Part shown: in pieces, positions 54,622 through 64,000 of the stretch
Layout: every line of letters starts with the position of its first letter
Numbering within the stretch: the stretch's first letter is position 1
Source of the DNA: Gammaproteobacteria bacterium
Lineage (GTDB): Bacteria > Pseudomonadota > Gammaproteobacteria > Pseudomonadales > Pseudohongiellaceae
Direction of reading: 5' to 3'
Assembly (NCBI GenBank): GCA_030682575.1
Contig: JAUXNX010000031.1
Coordinates: forward strand, 124,001 to 188,000
DNA: 64,000 nucleotides
Translations under genes and position numbers: made by a program
Notes under the pieces: generated by a model
Databases searched by the model: none
The model's input: the letters and a program-made list of their open reading frames with translations, nothing else
What the model was told of the DNA's origin: nothing

Positions 54622-55455
54622 TTACAGTCCGGGGATCTCGGGAATCTCCGGAACACCATCCGTCAGCGGCGACAGCGAGTCAGTCGCAGGGATGCCGCTG
54701 ATCGGCAAGTCCTGCAGATCTTCAAGGGGAACATTGTTGGCATCGTTGACGATGTCGTTGACGACACTGTCCACAGAGTCATTAATTGGAACGTCCAGAT
54801 TGTCGACGATGGCATCGGCATTCGCATTGATGGCACTGTCTACGGCGCTGTCAATCGTGAGGTTATTCAACACACCTCCAGCAGACACACCACCGCCGAC
54901 GATGCTGCCAACGTCAGGTGCGTTACCGGGAAGATTGTCCACCACGCCGTCGAGCCTGTCAGATGTCTGTGTCAACGTGTCACCCAGCGGAAGATTCGGA
55001 TTGAGAATATCGACAACTGCGGGCGGTATTCCGCCAACGCCGATGCCAACACCTGTGCCGCCTCCAATACCTCCCCCAACTCCGCCACCGACTCCGCCTC
55101 CTGCCCCCCCGCCAACGCCACCACCAACACCAACTCCGTCCACGCTGATGATTTCGCGAATCCTGTCGGTTGCCACTTGCGAGGCGTTATCGGAAATGCG
55201 GACTGTCTCTGTGACTGCCTCTGCAATCACTTCTGCCTGCGTCTGCGTCACTGCATCCGCATCGACCAGAGCGTCCAGCGTCGGCAGTGCCAGACGATTG
55301 ATGAATCCGTTCGGTGTTTCTCCTGCCTGAATCACACTGATGGTGAGATCCAATTCGTTGGCCGCTTGCGCCAACACCGTGTTGCTGGAACAAAGAGAAG
55401 CAAGTGCGATTGCCGAAACCGCTGCATGAAGAGTTGAGTACTTGCCATTTATCAT
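54622..55455 (-). CDS. Exported Gly/Val/Asp-rich low-complexity protein
   Basis: A 277-residue protein from ATG 55455 (GGGAG upstream). Signal peptide ends near VLAQA. The mature part has a ~40-residue Gly-Val array (VGVGGGVGGGAGGGVGGG and on) at ~112-145, flanked by Asp/Asn-rich segments with repeated DSAVDSAINANADAIVDNL-like units, and ends PEIPEIPGL. There is no cysteine in the predicted mature part. No family recognised. Composition suggests a structural surface or matrix protein. It lies 21 bases before the TPR/barrel gene. Confidence 0.75.
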   Translation of the reverse strand: MINGKYSTLHAAVSAIALASLCSSNTVLAQAANELDLTISVIQAGETPNGFINRLALPTLDALVDADAVTQTQAEVIAEAVTETVRISDNASQVATDRIREIISVDGVGVGGGVGGGAGGGVGGGVGGGIGGGTGVGIGVGGIPPAVVDILNPNLPLGDTLTQTSDRLDGVVDNLPGNAPDVGSIVGGGVSAGGVLNNLTIDSAVDSAINANADAIVDNLDVPINDSVDSVVNDIVNDANNVPLEDLQDLPISGIPATDSLSPLTDGVPEIPEIPGL

Positions 55456-55516
55456 GATGATCTCCCGATGTTCTTTGTCGATCCGTAATGAATTCTGTTT
55501 TCTGTATCCATTTTTC

Positions 55517-55555
55517 AAAAAGTGAGGTGGCTGGCGTCCTTGTCTTGCCACCTCT
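55517..55555 (-). terminator. Terminator-like hairpin between the two low-complexity genes
   Basis: On the minus strand an 8-bp stem (GAGGTGGC / GCCACCTC, 55525-55532 and 55548-55555) with a 15-base loop is followed by ACTTTTTG. It sits in the 127-base gap after the Ala-rich gene and could partly stop transcription there, giving more of the first product than of the downstream ones. Confidence 0.5.
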
Positions 55556-55582
55556 ACTACCCAGGAGGGGTTCGTTCCACCC

Positions 55583-56329
55583 TTACAGGCCCAGACCACC
55601 AGTCACGTTACCTGTGACATCTGTCACGCTGCTCAGGCTTGCGCTCAATTCGCTGCTCTGCTCGCCCAGGCTTCTGGATGACTCGATCGCCACTTCGTTG
55701 GCCACGCTTGCAGCAACTTCGAGACCGGCATTCACGTCTATCGCACCGTCGATGTCTTCCACCATGTTGCGACCGCTGCCGACAGTAACGTCCACCACTG
55801 ACTGAGCCGTGGCTGATGCATTGGCACCGAGAGTCAATGACTCGCCCACGATTGCTTCCGCTGCAGCCTCTGCACTGCGTTCGGCCTGCTCGGCACGGAT
55901 GCCGGCACTCAGAATCGCATTGGCAACGGCACCTGCATCGGCAGAGACTTCGTCATCACTCGCAGCAACCACAACGGCGTTGAGTGCGGCATTGGCGGCA
56001 CCATTCACGTTCGCAGACTGGCTGGTGCTGTTGCCCGCTTCGGTAATGGCAGTCACGGAGCGACGTGTGGAAGTTTCGGTGCTCGCCGCCACATTGGCCG
56101 CCGCATTGACACTGGCATTCGCCGTTGCAGAAGCGTTGTCGGAAAGCGCATCGACGATCTGGCGATGACTCACTCTGGCTGATGCATTGGTAGACGCAGA
56201 AGCCTGTGCATTCGCGGCAGCTTCCAGTGCTGATTGGGCAGTGGCGGCCACGCCGTACAGGCAGCCCGAAGCGATCAGCAGAGACAGTGTGGTTTTTCTG
56301 AAAAGTTTTGCTGTGTTGATGTTACGCAT
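55583..56329 (-). CDS. Exported Ala/Ser/Asn-rich low-complexity protein
   Basis: A 248-residue protein with a signal peptide (TTLSLLIASGCLYGVAATAQS). The mature chain is dominated by Ala, Ser, Asn, Val and Glu in irregular repeats (ANAQASASTNASARVS, NASATANASVNAAANVAAS, ERSAEAAAEAIVGES) and ends VTGNVTGGLGL. No aromatic residues appear in the mature part. Composition resembles fibrous or amyloid-like secreted proteins, but no FapC or curlin repeat is seen. It lies 40 bases after the anti-sigma gene in the same operon. Confidence 0.75.
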   Translation of the reverse strand: MRNINTAKLFRKTTLSLLIASGCLYGVAATAQSALEAAANAQASASTNASARVSHRQIVDALSDNASATANASVNAAANVAASTETSTRRSVTAITEAGNSTSQSANVNGAANAALNAVVVAASDDEVSADAGAVANAILSAGIRAEQAERSAEAAAEAIVGESLTLGANASATAQSVVDVTVGSGRNMVEDIDGAIDVNAGLEVAASVANEVAIESSRSLGEQSSELSASLSSVTDVTGNVTGGLGL

Positions 56330-56369
56330 TGTTAAGTCCTCTTTAAGTTGATTGCTCGTTTGAAGCGAC

Positions 56370-57050
56370 TCAGATGATCAGACTGATCGGCAACATGCCG
56401 GCCTGTTGCATCTGTGACGCGGCCTCCACAGTGAGCTGCATCTGTTTGCGAGCGCCGCCGGATTCCACCTGAACGACGATGCTGCCACTGCTGTTTCCCC
56501 GGAGCTGTACTGGCAGAGTCAACTGGTTGTTGCCCTGCGCAATCGATGTCGACCAGCGGATTCTGTCGAGGCCCGGATATCCTTCCAGACTCACGTTCTC
56601 GTCCATTTGCACGGTGATCCAGGCATCCGCAAGGGCCTGCCCGCTCACCATCAACAGATCCACCGGTCGCACCGACTGCGGCGCCACTTCCACTACCTGC
56701 AGTGGTGAACCACCGCCAGTTGTGACGCCCGGTCCGGGAACCATGAAGGCTGCGCCGACGGCCAACACCAGCGTTGCCGCTGTTGCCAGCAACCAGCCGG
56801 CATTCACCGACGGGGCAGTCCTCTGGCCATCCCTGGCCGCCCATGCACGCTGCAGAGCCCTATCTGCGAATCCTTCGCCTGGCCCTGCCACCGGGATTGC
56901 ACTCAGCAGTTGTCTGAACTGCAGATCCTCGGTGTACTCACGACAGCTTGTGCAAGACTCCAGATGAGTGTGCAACACGCCGGGAACCATCTCGCGAAGG
57001 CCCTTCACCCCGATTCGTTGCAGTTGCTGTCTGAAGTTTTCACAGTGCAT
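56370..57050 (-). CDS. Membrane anti-sigma factor with zinc-finger domain
   Basis: A 226-residue protein from ATG 57050 (AAGGAG upstream). The N-terminal anti-sigma domain has the zinc motif HTHLESCTSCREY (HxxxCxxC). One transmembrane helix (~92-112, WLLATAATLVLAVGAAFMV) is followed by a ~110-residue periplasmic domain that is beta-rich (WITVQMDENVSLEGYPG, LTLPVQLRGNSSGSIVVQV). It lies 37 bases after the sigma gene, the usual cognate arrangement, and should hold the sigma factor at the membrane until a periplasmic cue. Confidence 0.85.
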   Translation of the reverse strand: MHCENFRQQLQRIGVKGLREMVPGVLHTHLESCTSCREYTEDLQFRQLLSAIPVAGPGEGFADRALQRAWAARDGQRTAPSVNAGWLLATAATLVLAVGAAFMVPGPGVTTGGGSPLQVVEVAPQSVRPVDLLMVSGQALADAWITVQMDENVSLEGYPGLDRIRWSTSIAQGNNQLTLPVQLRGNSSGSIVVQVESGGARKQMQLTVEAASQMQQAGMLPISLII

Positions 57051-57087
57051 GGTGTCTCTCCTTTGCTGACTGACACGGAGCAAATCT

Positions 57088-57606
57088 CTAAAAGGTTCCA
57101 GCTTCCAAAAATATTTTCAGCTTTGCGCGCGCCCGGTGCAGACGGGACTTGATGGTTCCGATATTTTCTTCAAGAATTTCAGCTGCTTCCGAAGCGGAAT
57201 AGCCTTCGACATCATGCAGCAGAATGACGTCACGCTGGTCGTCATCGAGGGTTTCCAGGGCCTTCAGAAGGGCTTCGCGATCATCCAGTTGGGTGTAGTC
57301 GTCGCGGGGATCAGCGTGCGGAATTGCAAGAGGAGAAATGTCATCGTCCCCCTCGGCAAGCAGTTTCAGCAATGCAGACTCGGCACTGACGGGATTGCTT
57401 GTCTGGCTTCTATGCAGATCCACGAAGCGCCGGTACACACACTTGATGAGCCAGGGGCGCAGCTGCTCGATCTGCAGCATTTCATCCACGCAATCCGCCA
57501 GACGAATGAGGACGTCCTGCACGATATCCTCGGCATCCGCCTCGGAGCGCGTCCAGCGATACGCCATGCGATACATCAGCTCGATATGCGGGCGCAACAG
57601 TCCCAT
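57088..57606 (-). CDS. ECF-subfamily RNA polymerase sigma factor
   Basis: A 172-residue sigma factor with region 2 (YRMAYRWTRSEADAEDIVQDVLIRL) and region 4 (LDDDQRDVILLHDVEGYSASEAAEIL...GTIKSRLHRARAKLK). ATG 57606 is chosen because AGGAG lies 9 bases upstream; TTG 57624 is also in frame. First gene of the minus-strand operon. ECF operons are often self-activated; I could not identify a confident -35/-10 pair. A 13-bp palindrome lies upstream. Confidence 0.92.
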   Translation of the reverse strand: MGLLRPHIELMYRMAYRWTRSEADAEDIVQDVLIRLADCVDEMLQIEQLRPWLIKCVYRRFVDLHRSQTSNPVSAESALLKLLAEGDDDISPLAIPHADPRDDYTQLDDREALLKALETLDDDQRDVILLHDVEGYSASEAAEILEENIGTIKSRLHRARAKLKIFLEAGTF

Positions 57607-57637
57607 GAACTGCCGCTCCTGCAATCTCTCCTGCGAT

Positions 57638-57650
57638 TTCGCATTGCGAA
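57638..57650. promoter_or_regulatory. Short palindrome upstream of the ECF sigma gene
   Basis: TTCGCA-T-TGCGAA is a perfect 6-bp inverted repeat around one base, 32 bases before the sigma start, next to a run of A on the plus strand. It could be an operator or chance; no regulator is known to me for it. Confidence 0.3.
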
Positions 57651-57807
57651 AAAAACTGATCAGTGTGCCCAGGATTAGACTCCTTCTTGTTGTCTTCTCT
57701 AAAGAAGCAAGGGTGTGGTCTGACGCTGAGACGGTTTTGTGAAGGGCTGCTCAATGAAGTGCATGTTATGAAATCTGCGAACGCAGAGTTGTGAACTGGT
57801 TTGGAAT

Positions 57808-57836
57808 TGTGGGAGCGAGCCCTGCCCGCTTCCACA
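57808..57836. repeat. REP-like element, second copy, imperfect
   Basis: TGTGGGAGCG (57808-57817) pairs with CGCTTCCACA (57827-57836) with one mismatch across a 9-base loop. Same GTGGGAGCG head as the copy at 53158-53186. It lies between the ECF sigma gene and the divergent His-rich gene, so the two copies bracket the ECF operon. Confidence 0.7.
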
Positions 57837-57910
57837 TGGTTTCGCGTTGTTTGACCTCGTCGTGACCGCAGTGCTACAGTCCGCGAACCCCCACACGACC
57901 GAGACCCATC

Positions 57911-58270
57911 GTGTACAAGAAGTTCCTTTTCGCCTTTTTACTGATGCTCAATCACTCCCTGATGTTCGGGGTGATTGAGGCTGCGTCCATGCCTGACGAG
58001 GAACATCCTTTCGGCCAGGCCATTCCGCACGATCACCTGCACGATCACCTGCATCCTCACGATCATCATGAGGTGTCTGAACACTCCTCAGATGATGACG
58101 ATCACCATGAGCACCATCACAACTACAACTTGCACCTGCAGCTGAATTTCGATTTGCCTTGTTTGGTCAATCTCGATCTCGAGAAACTCAGCAACGATGC
58201 TCTGACCAGATATCAGGTCAGACATCAAAGCCTCACCTACGCCCCTCCCGTACCACCTCCCAACTACTGA
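57911..58270 (+). CDS. Exported His/Asp-rich metal-binding protein ahead of efflux genes
   Basis: A 119-residue protein with a signal peptide (FLFAFLLMLNHSLMFGVIEAA). The mature part is dense in His and Asp (HDHLHDHLHPHDHHEVSEH, DDDDHHEHHHNYN), able to bind several divalent metal ions, and ends in a Pro-rich tail. It resembles CzcI/CzcE-type periplasmic proteins linked to metal efflux operons by position and composition, not by a recognised domain. GTG start, no strong ribosome binding site. Confidence 0.75.
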   Translation: MYKKFLFAFLLMLNHSLMFGVIEAASMPDEEHPFGQAIPHDHLHDHLHPHDHHEVSEHSSDDDDHHEHHHNYNLHLQLNFDLPCLVNLDLEKLSNDALTRYQVRHQSLTYAPPVPPPNY

Positions 58271-58416
58271 GCCCGCATCTGGTTTCCTGATTTTCACAGC
58301 AGGGCCGTGCGTCGCTCTGATGCAAGTCAATTATTTTCGTTTGCCCAACGCCTGCTCCGAATTCTGGTAGCGAGGCGCGTGCGCAGACATCAACCATTTT
58401 GAATAGGAAATAGATC

Positions 58417-59697
58417 ATGCCCTGGGCCCATTCAGCGCGAGGACGTCTGGTTGCCAGCGTTCTGTACTCGACGATGCTGCTCCTGAATTGCAACCTGCAT
58501 GCTGCGGAAAGCATTACGCTCGAGGACGCCATCACCGCGACAGTGACACGCAACCCCGATCTTCTGGCCTTCGGCTATGAAATGCGCGCGCAGGATGGCC
58601 GCATCCGGCAGGCTGGGCTGTCTCCCAAACCTGAACTGACCATAGCTGTGGAAGATGTGTTCGGCACCGGCGTCGCGCAGGCCTTGTCGGGAGCGCAGAC
58701 CACAGCATCCATTGCCTGGGTGATTGAGGGCGACCTGCGTCAACGCCGCATCGACGCCGCACGTACCGGCTCGCTGGTGCTTGCCGCCGAAGCGGAAGTC
58801 ATGCGACTGGATGCAGCCGCTGAGACAGCACGCCACTTCACGCGGGCGCTGGGACATCAGTTGCATATCGTGGCAGCCGATCAGGCTGTGGCGCTGGCGC
58901 AGGAGAGCGTGGAGGTTGTGGGTCAGCGGGTCCGGGCGGCCACAACGCTTGCTTCAGAGATGGCGCGTGCTCAGGCGGAATTGGCCAAGCGGGAGCTGCA
59001 CCGGGAAGATCTGAACCACGAACTTTCTGGCACCTATCATGAGCTCGCAGCACAGTGGGGAGAACTGGTACCTCAGTTCTCACATGTCGATGGCGATCCT
59101 CTGCTGCTGCCAGCCCTCGCCCCCTTTGCAGACCTGCTCGTACGTATCGAACAGAATCCCGACATCAGTCGCTATCTCTCAGAGCAGCGAATGCACGAGG
59201 CAGTCGTGCAACTGGAAGAGGCACAACGCAATTCGCTCTGGCGATTCAATGCAGGGGTTCGCAGGATCGAGAGTAGCAGTGACTTGGGATTCGTTGCCGG
59301 GGTGACTATCCCCCTGCAACGTGGCAACCAGAATCAGGGGCGCATCGCGGAGGCTCGGGCACGGCTCGAGCAATCCACCGCAGAGCAGCAGGCCACACGC
59401 ATTCGAATTCAGACGTCATTACGCCTGATGTATCAAGCCCTGGAGCACAGCCTGCACCGCGCACAGACATTACGCAGCGACGTCATTCCCCGCTACGAGG
59501 ATGCATTGCTCGAAGTCCGCCGCGCTTATGAGCTGGGCAGCACTCCGTACATGGAGTGGCTGCAGGTGCAGGATGAATTGCTCGACGCTCGCAAGCAGCT
59601 GATTGATGCGAGCATTCAGGCTCAACTGCACGTGATCGAAATCGAAAGACTGACTGGCGTGCGCGTCAATCAGGTCACACCCACACTATCCCCCTGA
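58417..59697 (+). CDS. czcC: Outer-membrane efflux protein, CzcC-like (TolC family)
   Basis: A 426-residue outer-membrane factor with signal peptide, then LEDAITATVTRNPDLLAFGYEMRAQDGRIRQAGLSPKPEL, the typical start of CzcC/CusC-type OEPs, two coiled-coil hairpin repeats, and VRRAYELGSTPYMEWLQVQDELLDARKQLIDA near the C-terminus. It should form the exit duct of the RND complex encoded downstream. AGGAAA lies upstream of ATG 58417. The next gene is 36 bases away. Confidence 0.88.
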   Translation: MPWAHSARGRLVASVLYSTMLLLNCNLHAAESITLEDAITATVTRNPDLLAFGYEMRAQDGRIRQAGLSPKPELTIAVEDVFGTGVAQALSGAQTTASIAWVIEGDLRQRRIDAARTGSLVLAAEAEVMRLDAAAETARHFTRALGHQLHIVAADQAVALAQESVEVVGQRVRAATTLASEMARAQAELAKRELHREDLNHELSGTYHELAAQWGELVPQFSHVDGDPLLLPALAPFADLLVRIEQNPDISRYLSEQRMHEAVVQLEEAQRNSLWRFNAGVRRIESSSDLGFVAGVTIPLQRGNQNQGRIAEARARLEQSTAEQQATRIRIQTSLRLMYQALEHSLHRAQTLRSDVIPRYEDALLEVRRAYELGSTPYMEWLQVQDELLDARKQLIDASIQAQLHVIEIERLTGVRVNQVTPTLSP

Positions 59698-59733
59698 CAC
59701 TGAAAACCAGACTTTGAAACCAAGAGGCAAATC

Positions 59734-60972
59734 ATGTATCCAACAAAGTTTTCGATCGGTGCGCTGCTGCTGAGTCTTTTCCTGACAGGGTGTGGCGGTG
59801 CGGAAGAGCCGACTGCTGTCGACGCCGCACAGGAAGCCGCTCTGGCGGACGAGCGCGGCCCCAACAATGGACGCCTGCTGCGTGATGGTGACTTCATGCT
59901 GGAGCTGACCATCTTCGAAACCGGTGTGCCCCCCGAGTATCGCGCCTGGGCCACCGTGAATGGCAATCCTGTGGCACCCACTGACGTGAACCTCAACGTG
60001 CAATTGACACGACTTGGAGGCATCGTCGATGACATCGGTTTTGCGCCGCAGGGTGATGTGTTGCGTGGCGACATGGTGATCTACGAGCCGCACTCCTTCA
60101 GCGTCAACATTACCGCCACGCACGCAGGAACCACTCACCGCTGGGCGTATGACAGCTTCGAGGGCCGCACCATGATCGAGCCAGGCGTGCGTGAGGCGCT
60201 TGGTATTGCGACAGAAATTGCCGGACCGGCCATCATCAAGGAAAGCATTCCTGTGTATGGCCGCATCACTGCCAATTCGGAAGCCATCAGCCATGTCAGT
60301 GCGCGCTTCGACGGACGCATAGATTCAGTGTCCGCCTCCATTGGCGATCACGTGACCGCCGGCGATAGACTGGCACAAGTGGAGAGTAACCTGAGTCTCA
60401 CGGCCTTCAACGTTACCGCACCTATCAGTGGAGTCATTACCGAACGCCACGCGGGTTCCGGTGAGCAAACCGCAGGCCGCGAACTCTTCACCATCACCGA
60501 CTTGTCGACGGTGTGGGCCGACCTCGCAGTATTCCCTTCTGACCTGGCCCGCGTTGGCGTGGGCTCCACAGTTCGCATCAGCACCGCACTTACTGAACAA
60601 CCTTTGGAAGGCACCATAGCCATGTTGCTACCCACCGTGGCCAGCAATCAGGCCGCTACAGCTCGTGTGGTTCTGGACAATCCCGATGGCCGACTACTGC
60701 CGGGCACGTGGGTGAGCGCGCAGATCAAGGTGGCCGAGTACGAGGTGCCTCTCGCTGTGCGTCGTGAGGGACTGCAATCATTCCGCGATTTCACTGTGGT
60801 GTACGCGCAGATCGGTGACGAGTTTGAAGTGCGGATGTTGGAGATGGGCCGTCAATCGGATGAATGGGTGGAGATACTGGGCGGTCTGGCCCCCGGTACC
60901 CGATATGTCACGCAGAACAGCTACATTCTCAAGGCCGATGTCGAGAAAGACGGCGCTTCCCACGACCATTAA
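59734..60972 (+). CDS. czcB: RND periplasmic adaptor lipoprotein, CzcB-like
   Basis: A 412-residue membrane-fusion protein. The lipobox is LFLTGC. An N-terminal extra domain (~45-145, NNGRLLRDGDFMLELTIFETG, RLGGIVDDIGF, YEPHSFSVNITATHAG) precedes the adaptor core with barrel-sandwich (VSARFDGRIDSVSASIGDHV, APISGVITERHAGSGEQ) and beta-barrel (WADLAVFPSDLARV) segments; it ends in SHDH. The extra domain is common in heavy-metal adaptors and may bind metal. Nine bases before czcA. Confidence 0.9.
   Translation: MYPTKFSIGALLLSLFLTGCGGAEEPTAVDAAQEAALADERGPNNGRLLRDGDFMLELTIFETGVPPEYRAWATVNGNPVAPTDVNLNVQLTRLGGIVDDIGFAPQGDVLRGDMVIYEPHSFSVNITATHAGTTHRWAYDSFEGRTMIEPGVREALGIATEIAGPAIIKESIPVYGRITANSEAISHVSARFDGRIDSVSASIGDHVTAGDRLAQVESNLSLTAFNVTAPISGVITERHAGSGEQTAGRELFTITDLSTVWADLAVFPSDLARVGVGSTVRISTALTEQPLEGTIAMLLPTVASNQAATARVVLDNPDGRLLPGTWVSAQIKVAEYEVPLAVRREGLQSFRDFTVVYAQIGDEFEVRMLEMGRQSDEWVEILGGLAPGTRYVTQNSYILKADVEKDGASHDH

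Positions 60973-64000
<3,028 letters not shown>

Overview
The window reads as chromosomal DNA of a gammaproteobacterium. It is gene-dense and, judged by eye, moderately GC-rich. Several blocks follow the Pseudomonas-like order: DUF3426 - dusB - fis - purH - purD, then coq7 - OsmC - crp/vfr close to trpG-trpD-trpC, then hemN - anr. The chemosensory cluster resembles P. aeruginosa cluster 2. I do not assign a genus.

Layout. 0-7.6 kb: housekeeping genes (tRNA dihydrouridine synthase, Fis, purine synthesis, ubiquinone hydroxylase, OsmC protein, cAMP receptor protein). 7.7-13.4 kb, minus strand: methionine aminopeptidase, trpG, trpD, trpC, diacylglycerol kinase, a hemolysin III-type membrane protein and an internally deleted glutathione transferase. 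13.6-16.1 kb: anaerobic haem synthesis (hemN) and its likely oxygen regulator (anr/fnr), ended by a strong terminator. 16.1-20.8 kb: NHL-repeat protein, DUF3622 protein, rRNA methyltransferases and an FAD-dependent dehydrogenase. 20.8-26.0 kb: a GGDEF/EAL protein and a NarL-type two-component pair. 26.0-26.6 kb is an AT-rich, repeat-bearing, mostly non-coding island. 26.6-37.5 kb: a complete chemosensory cluster (STAS, cheY, cheA, cheW, parA-like, soluble globin-PAS-PAS receptor, cheR, cheD, cheB, small membrane MCP-like protein, STAS). 37.5-46.2 kb: an accessory patchwork (GNAT, NYN/LOTUS protein, YnfA, HAD phosphatase, AraC/GyrI regulator, cyclase-family protein, thioredoxin-like lipoprotein, TfoX C-domain, DUF883, PRC barrel, hemerythrin). 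46.2-50.3 kb: an operon of porin, periplasmic phosphate-binding-like protein and GGDEF/EAL protein. 50.6-53.0 kb: O-methyltransferase and a lipoprotein hydrolase. 53.2-57.6 kb: an ECF sigma / anti-sigma operon driving two low-complexity exported proteins and a TPR/beta-barrel outer-membrane protein, with a REP-like element at each end. 57.9-64 kb: a His-rich periplasmic protein and a czcCBA-type heavy-metal efflux operon cut by the window end.

How the parts work together. The chemosensory genes appear to form one array: a soluble haem/PAS receptor with an xWxxF tail for CheR/CheB, a full adaptation set, a ParA-like positioning ATPase, and a small membrane MCP-like protein that shares a VELF tail with CheD. 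The best candidate for an undescribed system is the 53-57.6 kb module: regulated by its own sigma factor, with two repetitive secreted proteins and a Slam-like TPR/barrel protein. Smaller regulatory signals seen directly are a hairpin covering the trpG ribosome binding site, a sigma54-like promoter at 39.46 kb, a 37-bp-arm perfect palindrome at 45.6 kb with a relative at 50.4 kb, and an intra-operon terminator-like hairpin between the two low-complexity genes.
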